From Candidatus Omnitrophota bacterium (GTDB lineage: Bacteria > Omnitrophota > Gorgyraeia > JAFGIU01), in assembly GCA_016929445.1 (NCBI GenBank), contig JAFGIU010000113.1, forward strand, positions 1 to 48,295: a stretch of DNA of 48,295 bases, written 5' to 3'. The position numbers were made by a program, and so were the translations under genes. Below the pieces are notes generated by a model, which did no database searches, was not told where the DNA came from, and saw only the letters and a program-made list of their open reading frames with translations. Positions 34,066-42,416 of the stretch are shown piece by piece (within the stretch, counting starts at the first letter, position 1; each line of letters starts with the position of its first letter).

Positions 34066-35277
34066 ATGCAATTCGCTTCCGCCATTGTGCCAGAGGCCAA
34101 TCCCAAAGCCGCTGCCGAAACCTTGAGCAAACAAGTCCTCAGGGAACTCGGGGGAAAGCCCGCGGACCTTGCCTTCTTGTTTGTTTCCAGCCTCTACGAG
34201 GCGGATTGGGATGAACTCCTGGACGGCCTTTTCCATCATCTGGGGAAGAAGGTACTCATCGGATGCTCGGGAGGCGGTATCATCGGGCCGGACAAGGAGC
34301 TCGAGTTCACACCTGCTATGTCCTTGGTCGCCGCACATCTGCCCGGTGTGCAGGTTCATCCCTTTCTCATCACGCCAAAGGACTTACAGGGAGAAGAAGG
34401 CGAACCGCTCGAGCAGCCGCCTGAATTTTGGATCGATCGCATCGGAGTCCGCCCGGAAGACGAACCCATCATCGTGCTCCTGCCCAATCCCTTTTCTTGT
34501 GATGTACTCAGTCTGCTCGGGGAAATCAATCGGGCTTATCCCAAGGCCCCTGTGATCGGGGGCCTTGCCAGCACCACCACACAAGAGGAGGATCCCCTGC
34601 TCTTGTTCGATACCCATGTCCTGGGCTCCGGGGCCGTCGGGGTTGCGCTAACCGGCAATATCAAGCTGGAAACGATTGTGGCGCAGGGTTGCCGGCCTAT
34701 CGGCGACAGTTATGTGGTAACGGAGGCGGAAGAAAACATCATCTATCAACTGGGAGGCAAACCCTCTGTCGAAGTTTTAGAGCAGATGTACGCCTCCCTC
34801 CCTCAAAAAGACCAGGAACTCGCCCGGCAGGCTCTCTTCGTAGGTGTGGTCATGAATGAGTATCAAAGTAGATTCGGGCGGGGGGATTTTCTGATCCGGA
34901 ATCTATTAGGCATGGATCCTGAACAAAACGCGCTTGCAGTCGGAGACCGTGTCGAAATCGGTCAAACCATTCAGTTCCATGTGCGTGACGCAGACTCCTC
35001 GCGCGAAGATTTGGAAGAATCCCTCAATCAGCACAAAGAGTCCATCAAACAAGGCCCGCCCCAAGGAGGTTTGATCTTCAGCTGTATGGGCCGCGGACGC
35101 GGTCTTTACGGAGAAGCCCACTACGATATCCGCACCGTGCGCACTGCTGTTGGCTCGGTCCCTTTGGGAGGTTTTTTCTGTAACGGAGAGATCGGCCCTG
35201 TGGCGGGAAGAAACTACGTGCACGGATACACTTCGAGTATCGGACTGTTTAGACCAAAGACAGCTTCTGATAGTTGA
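34066..35277 (+). CDS. FIST N/FIST C domain sensory protein
   Basis: A 403-residue soluble protein made of a FIST N-terminal domain (about 20-200; ADLAFLFVSSLY, GCSGGGIIGPDKELE, VIGGLAS) and a FIST C-terminal domain (about 220-385; VAQGCRPIGDSYVVTEAEENIIYQLGGKPSVEVL, then GGLIFSCMGRG and VPLGGFFCNGEIGP). FIST domains are thought to bind small ligands such as amino acids and usually sit upstream of signalling domains. Here no kinase, GGDEF or methyl-accepting domain is attached, so it would have to signal through a partner, or act differently. It is transcribed divergently from giant gene B. The start codon is supported by CGGAG. No partner gene lies on the same strand. Confidence 0.9.
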   Translation: MQFASAIVPEANPKAAAETLSKQVLRELGGKPADLAFLFVSSLYEADWDELLDGLFHHLGKKVLIGCSGGGIIGPDKELEFTPAMSLVAAHLPGVQVHPFLITPKDLQGEEGEPLEQPPEFWIDRIGVRPEDEPIIVLLPNPFSCDVLSLLGEINRAYPKAPVIGGLASTTTQEEDPLLLFDTHVLGSGAVGVALTGNIKLETIVAQGCRPIGDSYVVTEAEENIIYQLGGKPSVEVLEQMYASLPQKDQELARQALFVGVVMNEYQSRFGRGDFLIRNLLGMDPEQNALAVGDRVEIGQTIQFHVRDADSSREDLEESLNQHKESIKQGPPQGGLIFSCMGRGRGLYGEAHYDIRTVRTAVGSVPLGGFFCNGEIGPVAGRNYVHGYTSSIGLFRPKTASDS

Positions 35278-35302
35278 ACTGGCGCGCAACAGCAACCCCG
35301 CC

Positions 35303-35380
35303 GTCATCCCAAACGCAGCGACAGTATCTTTGTTCCGCAAAAATGGCCACAGCCCTGGAGGGCTTCGCCATGACGCATTC
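35303..35380. repeat. Dispersed GTCATCCC...CCATGACG repeat
   Basis: CCGTCATCCCAAACGCAGCG on the left and GGCTTCGCCATGACGC on the right enclose TCTTTGTTCCGCAAA. It belongs to the repeat family seen at 3.3, 6.4, 6.9 and 42 kb and fills the gap between the convergent FIST and CBS genes. Confidence 0.6.
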
Positions 35381-35383
35381 GCA

Positions 35384-35908
35384 TCAGTCCGGTTCGGATC
35401 GACAGAGGTAGTGAAAGACTTCGCGCACGGAAACCACCCCTACGGGTTTCCCGTCGCGCAAAACAGGCAGATGCCGGAAACCCCCTACACTCATCTTGTG
35501 CAGGGCTGCAGCCAAGGAGTCCGTTTCCCTCAAAGCGACAGGATCCGGCGTCATCACAAAACGGATCTCAGCAGAATCCAATCCCGAAGGATCCACCCCA
35601 ACCCGGCTCAACACATCCCGGTCCGTAAAGATCCCCACAAGCGCTCCCCGCCCATCCACAACAAGCGCGCTGCCGATACACCTTCCCTGCATGCGCTTCA
35701 CGACCTCGACCACCGGAGTATGGGCCTCAACAAGGATGGGCTCTTGGGGAGGCAGGTCTTTGATCAGGGCGGAAGTAATGTATTCCTTCATATCCGGGGC
35801 AGGATCGGGCAAAGCCAAATCACTGACATCCTGATGGCATTGATCACAATTATCCGTTCCGGGCATCAACTCCGCATCACAATAAGGACAACGCAGGGTT
35901 TCTTCCAT
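35384..35908 (-). CDS. Zinc-ribbon plus CBS-pair regulatory protein
   Basis: A 174-residue protein. Residues 7-24 hold a zinc ribbon (CPYC...CDQC). The rest is a tandem CBS (Bateman) module: IGSALVVDGRGALVGIFTDRDVLSRV, then VMTPDPVALRETDSLAAALHKM and FRHLPVLRDGKPVGVVSVREVFHYL. CBS pairs bind adenine nucleotides such as AMP, ATP or NAD(H) and regulate partners. The start at 35908 overlaps the korB stop in an ATGA junction, and GGAG lies upstream, so it is translated with the oxidoreductase; regulation of that enzyme by energy charge is a reasonable inference. A second CBS protein lies at the other end of the korAB pair. Confidence 0.88.
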   Translation of the reverse strand: MEETLRCPYCDAELMPGTDNCDQCHQDVSDLALPDPAPDMKEYITSALIKDLPPQEPILVEAHTPVVEVVKRMQGRCIGSALVVDGRGALVGIFTDRDVLSRVGVDPSGLDSAEIRFVMTPDPVALRETDSLAAALHKMSVGGFRHLPVLRDGKPVGVVSVREVFHYLCRSEPD

Positions 35909-36942
35909 CAGGAGATCTCCCAAGGACTCGGGCCATCGAGGAGCTTCTGCAAATTTCCTGGCCCCTTGTTCTGAATCACGTTCTCGATTTGACGAATCAG
36001 CAGTTCGTCGTAGGTGGGCGAATGGCGTTCATAGAAGACCCCGATAGGAGCAGGATAGTCCGGAGGTTCCATCTTGCTCAGGAGTGAAGCAATATTCGGA
36101 TCTGAAGAATCATGGACCAAAATCCGGTCTTCACCCACCTCATCAACTCTAACAACTTCAGGCCGCGTCCCCCGCACCACAATTCCAAACTCATTGTCTT
36201 TCCCGAATCGCATGGGCTTGCCGTGAACCACTTCCAACAGGCGTTCGTCCCGGACAGAACGCTCCGTGATATCGGCGAACGTCTTGTCATTGAACACAAT
36301 GCAATTTTGATAGATCTCTATAAAAGAAGTCCCCTTGTGCGCGGCGGCGGCCAATAGAGTTTCGGCCATGTGCTTGATATGCACATCCACGGTTCGCGCC
36401 ACAAAGGTAGCTTCAGCGGCCAGAGCCAAACGCACCGGATTCATCGGGCGCTCCACAGAACCCCAGGGCGAAGACTTGGTCTTCTTTCCCGCTTCAGAGG
36501 TTGGCGAATACTGTCCCTTAGTCAGGCCGTATATCCGGTTATTGAAAAGAAGAAGGTTGAGATCGACGTTGCGGCGCAGTGTGTGGATAAAGTGCCCGGC
36601 TCCGATACTCAATCCGTCACCGTCACCCGTCACCACCCAGACACTGAGTTCCGGATTCGCGATCTTGAGCCCCGTCGCAACTGCGGGCGCGCGCCCATGG
36701 ATCGTGTGGAATCCGTAAGTATTCATATAGTAAGGAAAGCGGGAGGAGCATCCGATACCGGACACAAAAACAATCTTCTCACGCGGAATCCCCACCTCAG
36801 GCATGATCTTCTGCACTTGCGCCAGGATCGCGTAGTCTCCGCATCCAGGGCACCAACGAACTTCCTGCCCGCTCACAAAATCCTTGCGCGTCAACTTTTG
36901 TTCTTGGCTATGCGTATCCACTTCAATCTCCATGACCTGCAA
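35908..36942 (-). CDS. korB: 2-oxoacid:ferredoxin oxidoreductase, beta subunit
   Basis: A 344-residue thiamine-diphosphate subunit. It has WCPGCGDYAIL with Cys31 and Cys34 (cysteines of the [4Fe-4S] site), VSGIGCSSRFPYY, the TPP/Mg motif VTGDGDGLSIGAGHFIHTLRRN, and NNRIYGLTKGQYSPTS. With the alpha subunit it oxidatively decarboxylates a 2-oxoacid to acyl-CoA and reduces ferredoxin. The two-subunit layout (alpha with fused gamma) is that of 2-oxoglutarate-type enzymes, but substrate cannot be fixed from sequence. It overlaps the alpha gene by up to 20 bp (an ATG three codons in overlaps less) and the CBS gene by 4 bp. There is no separate ferredoxin-like delta subunit. Confidence 0.92.
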   Translation of the reverse strand: MQVMEIEVDTHSQEQKLTRKDFVSGQEVRWCPGCGDYAILAQVQKIMPEVGIPREKIVFVSGIGCSSRFPYYMNTYGFHTIHGRAPAVATGLKIANPELSVWVVTGDGDGLSIGAGHFIHTLRRNVDLNLLLFNNRIYGLTKGQYSPTSEAGKKTKSSPWGSVERPMNPVRLALAAEATFVARTVDVHIKHMAETLLAAAAHKGTSFIEIYQNCIVFNDKTFADITERSVRDERLLEVVHGKPMRFGKDNEFGIVVRGTRPEVVRVDEVGEDRILVHDSSDPNIASLLSKMEPPDYPAPIGVFYERHSPTYDELLIRQIENVIQNKGPGNLQKLLDGPSPWEIS

Positions 36943-38773
36943 GTATCTCCTCGATTTTGTCCACTATTTCCGTTATCAAGAAAGGCTTTCCTTGGACCTT
37001 GGGATAAGAGATCGCATCAACGAGATACTTGGCGCGGATGAGCAGCGCGAGCTGTCCTAAATTCATTTCCGGAATGAGAACCTTCTTAAACTTGCCCAGC
37101 AGCTCCCCCAAATTTTTGGGAAAGGGATTGAGATAACGCAGGTGCAAACAGGAAACATCCAAACCCCTCTCTCTCGCCCTGTCAACAGCCGTCAAAATAG
37201 CCCCGTAAGTGGAACCCCAGCCGAGCACAAGAAGATCGCCCTCGTCATGACCGTAAACCTGCGCATCCGGCAAGAATTTCGCAATTCCTTGAATCTTGGC
37301 CTCCCGAATCTCCACCATCTTCTGGTGGTTCAAGGGGTCATAGCTCACATTCCCGGTCACGTCTTCTTTCTCGAGACCTCCGATCCGGTGTTCAAGACCC
37401 GGCGTACCCGGGAGGACCCAAGGCCTGGCCAGAGTTTCCTTGTTGCGCAAATAGGGATAAAAACCTTCAGGATCCGTGCGGTGTTCCACCTTAATCTTTG
37501 GCAAGCTCTCATATACCGGCACCTTCCAAGGTTCCGATGCATTCGCCAAAAAGGCATCTGAAAGGACAAATACCGGGGTCATATACGTGACGGCCAGGCG
37601 AACAGCTTCCGTAGCCATCCAAAAACAATCCCCGGGGCTTGCGGGCGCAATCACAACAGCAGGACATTCCGAGTTCCGGCCGATCAAAGCCTGCAGAAGA
37701 TCTCCCTGCTCCGGCTTAGTCGGAAGGCCGGTGCTCGGGCCGCCCCTTTGCACATCGATAATCACCAAAGGCAATTCCGTCATCACCGCCAAACCAATGG
37801 CTTCGGATTTTAAGGCCAGACCCGGCCCGCTCGTGCCTGTTACCCCGATATTTCCGCCAAAGCTCGCGCCTATGGACGCGGTCACTGCCGCAATTTCATC
37901 CTCGGCCTGAAAGGTCTTGACCCCGTATTCCTTGAAGCGGGATAAGTCTTGGAGAATTTCACTGGCGGGCGTAATGGGATAACTTCCGTAGAACAGAGTC
38001 AGACCTGCCCGCTCAGCGCCGGATATCAATCCAATGGCCATGGCTTCATTGCCGGTGATACGGCGGTAGGTCCCCGGACTTAAATCCGCAGCTGAGACCT
38101 TGTAACGGACGGGCAACAGTTCCGTAGACTGCGCATGATTATAACCGCCTTTGAGGGCCAGACGGTTGGCCTCCGCCACCGATGGGACCGCGGCAAACTT
38201 ATCGTCGATCCATTTGAGCGTATAATCCAGGGGCCGGTCGAACATCCAAAACATAACGCCAAGGGCAAAAAAATTCTTGCAGCGTTCCGCCTGCTGGGAT
38301 TTGAGATCCGGCACATCCTTGACTGCTTCATTGTTTAAAGTGGTGATCGGCAGCGAAATCAACTGGTACTCGGCCAAAGAACCGTCGTCCAAGGGATTGG
38401 AATCATAACCTGCTTTATCCAAGTTGCCTTTGGTAAAGCTGTCCTGATTGGCAATGATCGTCGCACCGTGGGCCAGATCCTTGAGATTGACCTTGAGCGC
38501 CGCCGGGTTCATGGCCACCAGCACATCGGGTCTGTCTCCGGGCGTAAGCACTTCCTGATCCGAAAAGTTAATTTGGAATCCGCTGACCCCGGGCAAAGTC
38601 CCCGCAGGCGCCCGAATCTCTGCGGGAAAATCGGGCAAGGTACTGATATCGTTCCCGATCAAAGCGGCTGTGTCCGTGAATTGCAGACCCGTAAGCTGCA
38701 TCCCGTCTCCGGAATCCCCGGCAAAACGGATCGTCACCTCGTTGAGTGTTCTGGTTTGTTTCTGTTCGGCCAT
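36923..38773 (-). CDS. korA: 2-oxoacid:ferredoxin oxidoreductase, fused gamma-alpha subunit
   Basis: A 616-residue subunit. The N-terminal gamma-type domain (about 10-190) starts with VTIRFAGDSGDGMQLTG and includes SDQEVLTPGDRPDVLVAMNPAAL. The alpha part follows: ITGNEAMAIGLISGAERAGLTLFYGSYPITPASEIL, then AEDEIAAVTASIGASFGGNIGVTGTSGPGLALKSEAIGLAVMTELPLVIIDVQRGGPSTGLPTKPEQGDL. This TSGPG and RGGPSTG core is diagnostic. The C-terminal transketolase-like domain ends with LIRAKYLVDAISYPKVQGKPFL. It works with KorB in anaerobic or reductive central metabolism. It is the fourth gene of a tightly packed six-gene unit running from 40234 to 35384. Confidence 0.93.
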   Translation of the reverse strand: MAEQKQTRTLNEVTIRFAGDSGDGMQLTGLQFTDTAALIGNDISTLPDFPAEIRAPAGTLPGVSGFQINFSDQEVLTPGDRPDVLVAMNPAALKVNLKDLAHGATIIANQDSFTKGNLDKAGYDSNPLDDGSLAEYQLISLPITTLNNEAVKDVPDLKSQQAERCKNFFALGVMFWMFDRPLDYTLKWIDDKFAAVPSVAEANRLALKGGYNHAQSTELLPVRYKVSAADLSPGTYRRITGNEAMAIGLISGAERAGLTLFYGSYPITPASEILQDLSRFKEYGVKTFQAEDEIAAVTASIGASFGGNIGVTGTSGPGLALKSEAIGLAVMTELPLVIIDVQRGGPSTGLPTKPEQGDLLQALIGRNSECPAVVIAPASPGDCFWMATEAVRLAVTYMTPVFVLSDAFLANASEPWKVPVYESLPKIKVEHRTDPEGFYPYLRNKETLARPWVLPGTPGLEHRIGGLEKEDVTGNVSYDPLNHQKMVEIREAKIQGIAKFLPDAQVYGHDEGDLLVLGWGSTYGAILTAVDRARERGLDVSCLHLRYLNPFPKNLGELLGKFKKVLIPEMNLGQLALLIRAKYLVDAISYPKVQGKPFLITEIVDKIEEILAGHGD

Positions 38774-38785
38774 CGGATACTCTTG

Positions 38786-39253
38786 TTAGCCGCCCTCAGA
38801 AGTGCGGGTTTTTTGATGGAGCCTGGGAGGCAAGTTGCCAATGACAGAGGGAAAATGTGCGGATAAATAATTAAGAATATCCAACACCGTGATTAAGCCC
38901 AAAACAGAACCCCCTTCATCCACTATGGGAAGCCGGCGCATGTGGTGCTGATCCATAAGCTGTATTGCCTCGGTCAGGAGCGCATTCTTCCCTATTGTGA
39001 TGATTTCCGTGCGCATGACCTGGGAGATCGGAGCCTCCGGAGAGAGCCCCCGGCCCACGACTTTGTCCAGGAGATGGCGCTCCGTAAAGATGCCGCAGAG
39101 CTTATCTTCCGAACATACCAGGACATAGCCCCGTTTGGCCTCGCGCATACAGTCCACAGCATCGCGGATGGAGGTCTCCGGAGGGGTGGTAACCGGGGGA
39201 TTGATGGGGCATTCCGTCACTTTCTTGTCGCCAAAGAAGGTGCTTGCAAACAT
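38786..39253 (-). CDS. CBS-pair domain protein
   Basis: A 155-residue protein that is almost entirely one CBS pair: SIRDAVDCMREAKRGYVLVCSEDKLCGIFTERHLLDKVV and QVMRTEIITIGKNALLTEAIQLMDQHHMRRLPIVDEGGSVLGLITVLDILNYLSAHFPSVIG. No other domain is attached. It lies 12 bp upstream of korA and 13 bp downstream of the HAD gene. With the zinc-ribbon CBS protein at the other end it brackets the korAB genes. A 14-bp perfect palindrome (ATGATCTAGATCAT, 39252-39265) covers its start codon. Confidence 0.9.
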   Translation of the reverse strand: MFASTFFGDKKVTECPINPPVTTPPETSIRDAVDCMREAKRGYVLVCSEDKLCGIFTERHLLDKVVGRGLSPEAPISQVMRTEIITIGKNALLTEAIQLMDQHHMRRLPIVDEGGSVLGLITVLDILNYLSAHFPSVIGNLPPRLHQKTRTSEGG

Positions 39254-39266
39254 GATCTAGATCATT

Positions 39267-39881
39267 CTAGCAAAGGACCTGCACTTGCGCCATCATTGCG
39301 TCCGAAGAAATAAATAGATGGGTTTGCAGGCCCAGGGCCCGGGCAGTCTCCAAATTGGCCGCCGTATCGTCCACAAAAAGCACTTCCGTCCGGCTCACCC
39401 CTCCCGACTGCCGGAGCACAGCCTCATAAAAGGCCGGATCCGGCTTGAGAAGTCCCATCTCATAGGAAAGGTGGACCCCGTCACAAAGCTCCGGAATCCA
39501 GGGCTCATTCTCACAAACATACCCATAATGACCGGGATTGGTGTTGGACAGAAGATGGATCTCCGCCCTTCCCGCTGCCTTGAGCCCCCGCAGCGCAGCC
39601 TCCATGCCGGGAACCGCAGGCCCGATCATGGAGTTCCAAATACGCTCAAACTCCTCTGGAGTGATTTCCAGGCCGAGGAATCCGGCCACACTCCGGTAAA
39701 AGCCGGTCTTTTCAATCAAGCCCTTCTCATAGCGGTTGCACAAATCCTGGGGATCGCGCTTTTGCAGGAGGGACTGCACTGCTTCCTCGGAAACACCGGA
39801 AAATGAGAGATAGGCCTTCAGGGCTTTTTCAATTTGGAGGGATACGAGCACGCCTCCCAGATCGATAAACAGCGTATTCAA
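39267..39881 (-). CDS. HAD-superfamily hydrolase (YihX-like)
   Basis: A 204-residue HAD phosphatase with the cap of subfamily IA. Motif I is FIDLGGVLV (nucleophile Asp7, with Gly instead of the usual second Asp, as in YihX-like sugar phosphatases). Motif II is LLSNTN, motif III the Lys of GLLKPDPAFY, and motif IV VLFVDDTAANLETARALG. The likely substrate class is sugar phosphates such as glucose 1-phosphate; this is inference. It starts with TTG at 39881, overlapping the stop of the upstream gene (TTGA). Confidence 0.88.
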   Translation of the reverse strand: MNTLFIDLGGVLVSLQIEKALKAYLSFSGVSEEAVQSLLQKRDPQDLCNRYEKGLIEKTGFYRSVAGFLGLEITPEEFERIWNSMIGPAVPGMEAALRGLKAAGRAEIHLLSNTNPGHYGYVCENEPWIPELCDGVHLSYEMGLLKPDPAFYEAVLRQSGGVSRTEVLFVDDTAANLETARALGLQTHLFISSDAMMAQVQVLC

Positions 39882-40234
39882 AAGTCGATTCGCCTCAGTT
39901 TGATCTCGGCCCGGTCGTTCTTGCTGCCGACTTCTCGTTTGCCTTCGAGCTGCTCAGCCACAGTGTCCCAGACTTCCTCTGTCTCGCCCGCCACAAACTC
40001 GGCCGCATCACCGACCACTTCCGCGCTTCCCTCCACAACACCTGCCGGTAAACCGAAAAGCCCGGATTCCCCGGTGCTCTCCGCCACATTCCCGGCCAAG
40101 GGCTCGACGGGATTGGGAATCTTCGGCGCGTCGTGCTCGCAGGCCTCTTGGGCAAAGGCGATCGACGGATTTACCACAAAGATCCCCCCAAGGGCTAAGA
40201 TCATCAGGCTCACAAAGAGTGTTTTAAACATCAT
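39878..40234 (-). CDS. Small exported protein, unknown function
   Basis: A 118-residue protein with a clear signal peptide (hydrophobic stretch at about 5-22, AFA cleavage before QEACEHD). The mature part is acidic, with a run of small residues (VVEGSAEVVGDAAEFVAGETEEVWDTVAEQLEG) that looks like an amphipathic helix, and a basic C-terminus. I do not recognise a family. A GGAGGGGG ribosome site precedes two adjacent ATG codons; either may be used. It heads the korAB operon as drawn, though the 107-bp gap upstream does not exclude read-through from the rhodanese-E1 gene. Confidence 0.7.
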   Translation of the reverse strand: MMFKTLFVSLMILALGGIFVVNPSIAFAQEACEHDAPKIPNPVEPLAGNVAESTGESGLFGLPAGVVEGSAEVVGDAAEFVAGETEEVWDTVAEQLEGKREVGSKNDRAEIKLRRIDF

Positions 40235-40341
40235 TCATTCCCCCTCCAATTAGGACGTCGGAATTATTGTAACTCAGTCTTATCCTGCGGTGCGTGACGA
40301 TTGTCTTTATTGAGGCACCGGGGCAAAAAGCCACAATGGAT

Positions 40342-41517
40342 CTATAAGCCCGAGGGATTGGCGCAAAAGAATTCGTAGTCGGCATAGCCTGGGAACTCTT
40401 TGACCTTCTCGCCGCAATACGAGCACTGGGGATCGCGGCGCAATTTTAGTTTACGAAACTCGGTGTTCAAGGCTTCGTAATGCAACAGTTTGCCGGCCAT
40501 AGACTCCCCGACCCCTAAAATCAGCTTCACCGTTTCCACGGCCTGCAGCAAACCGACCACCCCGGGCAACACGCCGAGCACCCCTGCCTCCGCACAGCTA
40601 GGGGCCAATTCCGGCGGCGGCGGCTCAGGATAAAGACAGCGATAACACGGGCCTCCAGGCGCGCAAAAAACGGTGACCTGGCCCTCAAAGCGATACACGC
40701 TTCCGTGCACGTTGAGCTTGCCGAGCTTCACACACGCATCATTGATCAGGTAGCGCGTGGGAAAATTGTCCGTGCCGTCCACGATAATATCGTAATCCTT
40801 AAAGATTTCATCCACGTTTTCTTTGCCAAGGCGCACCTTGTGCGGCACAACCCGGATATCCGGGTTCAAAGCGGTGAGTGTTTTCCGGGCCGATTCTGCC
40901 TTGGGCGTGCCCACGCGGTCATCGGTGTGAAGGATTTGGCGCTGGAGATTGGACATGTCCACGTCATCAAAGTCCACAATGCCTAAGGTTCCCACCCCTG
41001 CGGCCGCCAAATAAAAGGCCGAAGGCGAGCCCAGACCACCGGCGCCCACCATGAGAACTTTAGAGTTGAGAAGTCTGAGTTGTCCCTCTTCCTGAACTTC
41101 GGGAATCAGGAGATGGCGGGAATAGCGCTTCCTCGCCTGCGCGGACAGGACCCGGGGAATCTTGACTTCGTACTCTCCCTGCTTCCACTTGTTGTAACCA
41201 CCGCTCAGAGAACTCACCTCTTCATAGCCCATGCGCTCCAAAGTTTCGGCAGAAAAAAGGGATCGAAACCCGACGGCACAGTAAGCCACAATGGGTGTGG
41301 ATCGGTCGGGAACCTTCTCTTCGATACGCAGTTCGAGAAAGCCCCGGGGAATATGCACGGCACCGGGAATATAGCCCTGGTCATACTCGTCCTGCTCGCG
41401 CACATCGATAAGGACAAAATCCTCTTCGTTCTCGCGCAAGGCATGCAACTCAGCAGGGCTAATCTCCTGAATCTTTTGTCTTAACTCCTGGGCCATTTCC
41501 TGAGAACTCTTTGCCAC
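40342..41517 (-). CDS. Rhodanese-E1 fusion (MoeB/MoeZ/ThiF-like sulfur-carrier adenylyltransferase)
   Basis: A 391-residue protein. Residues 20-115 form a rhodanese domain with the sulfur-carrying Cys80 (IVAYCAVGFRS). Residues 125-360 form an E1-like adenylyltransferase: RYSRHLLIPEVQEEGQ, the ATP loop GAGGLGS (158-164), DFDDVDMSNLQRQILH, VDGTDNFPTRYLIND, and Zn cysteines C291-x-x-C294 and C365-x-x-C368. Such proteins activate ubiquitin-like sulfur carriers (MoaD, ThiS, CysO) and load sulfur on them. In MoeZ and Uba4 the rhodanese is C-terminal; here it is N-terminal. It starts with GTG behind GGGAGAC. The neighbouring JAMM protease gene (15-bp gap) suggests a sulfur-carrier cycle; the carrier gene itself is not in the window. 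Confidence 0.92.
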   Translation of the reverse strand: MAKSSQEMAQELRQKIQEISPAELHALRENEEDFVLIDVREQDEYDQGYIPGAVHIPRGFLELRIEEKVPDRSTPIVAYCAVGFRSLFSAETLERMGYEEVSSLSGGYNKWKQGEYEVKIPRVLSAQARKRYSRHLLIPEVQEEGQLRLLNSKVLMVGAGGLGSPSAFYLAAAGVGTLGIVDFDDVDMSNLQRQILHTDDRVGTPKAESARKTLTALNPDIRVVPHKVRLGKENVDEIFKDYDIIVDGTDNFPTRYLINDACVKLGKLNVHGSVYRFEGQVTVFCAPGGPCYRCLYPEPPPPELAPSCAEAGVLGVLPGVVGLLQAVETVKLILGVGESMAGKLLHYEALNTEFRKLKLRRDPQCSYCGEKVKEFPGYADYEFFCANPSGL

Positions 41518-41532
41518 GGTACTGTCTCCCTG

Positions 41533-41988
41533 TTAGGATGCGCGCGACTCGTCTGCGACCTGTGTGGTTTCTTCCCCAAACTGCCGGTCCCGGAGCACCC
41601 AGGAACGCCACGAAACCACTTTGCCCCGCGTCACTTCGAGGATCATATAGGACCAACTCTCCGATGACTCCCAAATCTCCTCGGCACGTCGGCGGTCCGT
41701 TTCGGAAGGCTTGGAAGGATGATCCGGGTGCGAATGATAAACACCGATGACTTCCCAGCCCCGCTCCGCTGCTTCCTTTTCAATACGCTGATAGTCCAGG
41801 GGGTTGAGTTCGTAACGGTCGCGCCCGCGCAGTTTGTTCAGATTCTCTGCCGGGCGCGCGGCAGCCACACGCCGCAGCGAACCCTCCTGCTCAAAAGAAC
41901 CCAGGAACAAACCGCAAATCTCATCGGGATAGCCCTGTTCAGCCTGCTCTCTTATTGATGCAATTTCTTTTTTTCCAATAACTAGCAT
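41533..41988 (-). CDS. JAMM/MPN (M67) metalloprotease
   Basis: A 151-residue protein with a complete JAMM site: Glu23 and His85-x-His87 followed by Ser95 and Asp98 (HSHPDHPSKPSETD). Bacterial JAMM proteins of this size (Mec+ type) remove the C-terminal residue or adduct from small ubiquitin-like sulfur carriers, for example releasing cysteine from CysO. The gene is the first of a pair with the rhodanese-E1 fusion, matching that role. NPLDYQRIEKEA and the GVYHSHP strand are typical of the family. The Shine-Dalgarno is weak. Upstream lies the 428-bp gene-free stretch with the MITE-like element. Confidence 0.92.
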   Translation of the reverse strand: MLVIGKKEIASIREQAEQGYPDEICGLFLGSFEQEGSLRRVAAARPAENLNKLRGRDRYELNPLDYQRIEKEAAERGWEVIGVYHSHPDHPSKPSETDRRRAEEIWESSESWSYMILEVTRGKVVSWRSWVLRDRQFGEETTQVADESRAS

Positions 41989-42031
41989 GTAAATAAGTCC
42001 CTAAGGCGGCCGCTCACTGAAACTTGTAGAT

Positions 42032-42237
42032 GGGACCGTTGCGAAATAGCCTTTCCGTCATTGCGGACCCCGACGCCACGCTCTGGGCAGGCTCCGCGAA
42101 GCAATCTTTGTTGCACATAAGCTCTTGACAAGGCGAGACATATATTGCTTCGTCCCTCCGGTCCTCGCAACGACGGATCACCACGCTTTCGCTCGTGATG
42201 ACGACTGCAGCGTTTTTCGCTGTTTCGCAAAAGTCCC
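42032..42237. mobile_element. 206-bp MITE-like element with terminal inverted repeats
   Basis: The left end GGGACCGTTGCGAAATAG and the right end TGTTTCGCAAAAGTCCC are inverted repeats (GGGAC-nn-TTGCGAAA on both sides). The inside has no coding capacity worth noting and carries the CGTCATTGCG, GCAACGACGG and GTGATGACG blocks of the general dispersed repeat family. A truncated copy lies at 24522-24650. I could not identify a clear target-site duplication. It fills most of the 41989-42416 gap, whose remainder is a promoter region. Confidence 0.8.
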
Positions 42238-42330
42238 TGGATAGCCTTGTGAATGAAATTCGGACTATTTTAGTCACATTTAAAGCCCAGGTCAATGCCT
42301 TTATGGGCTCTGCTTCACACACACCACGTG

Positions 42331-42357
42331 TTGATTTTGCGTACATTTACGTATAAT
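42331..42357 (+). promoter_or_regulatory. Candidate promoter of the response-regulator gene
   Basis: A perfect TATAAT (42352-42357) with TTGATT 15 nt upstream (42331-42336). The short spacer is unusual. The AT-rich dyad AATATTGTAATATT follows immediately and could bind a regulator. The ATG is at 42417. Confidence 0.55.
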
Positions 42358-42416
42358 ATTGTAATATTAGGTTTTATGATGCAGCAAAGGGGTGTTTGGC
42401 AACCCTGAGGCGGCTG

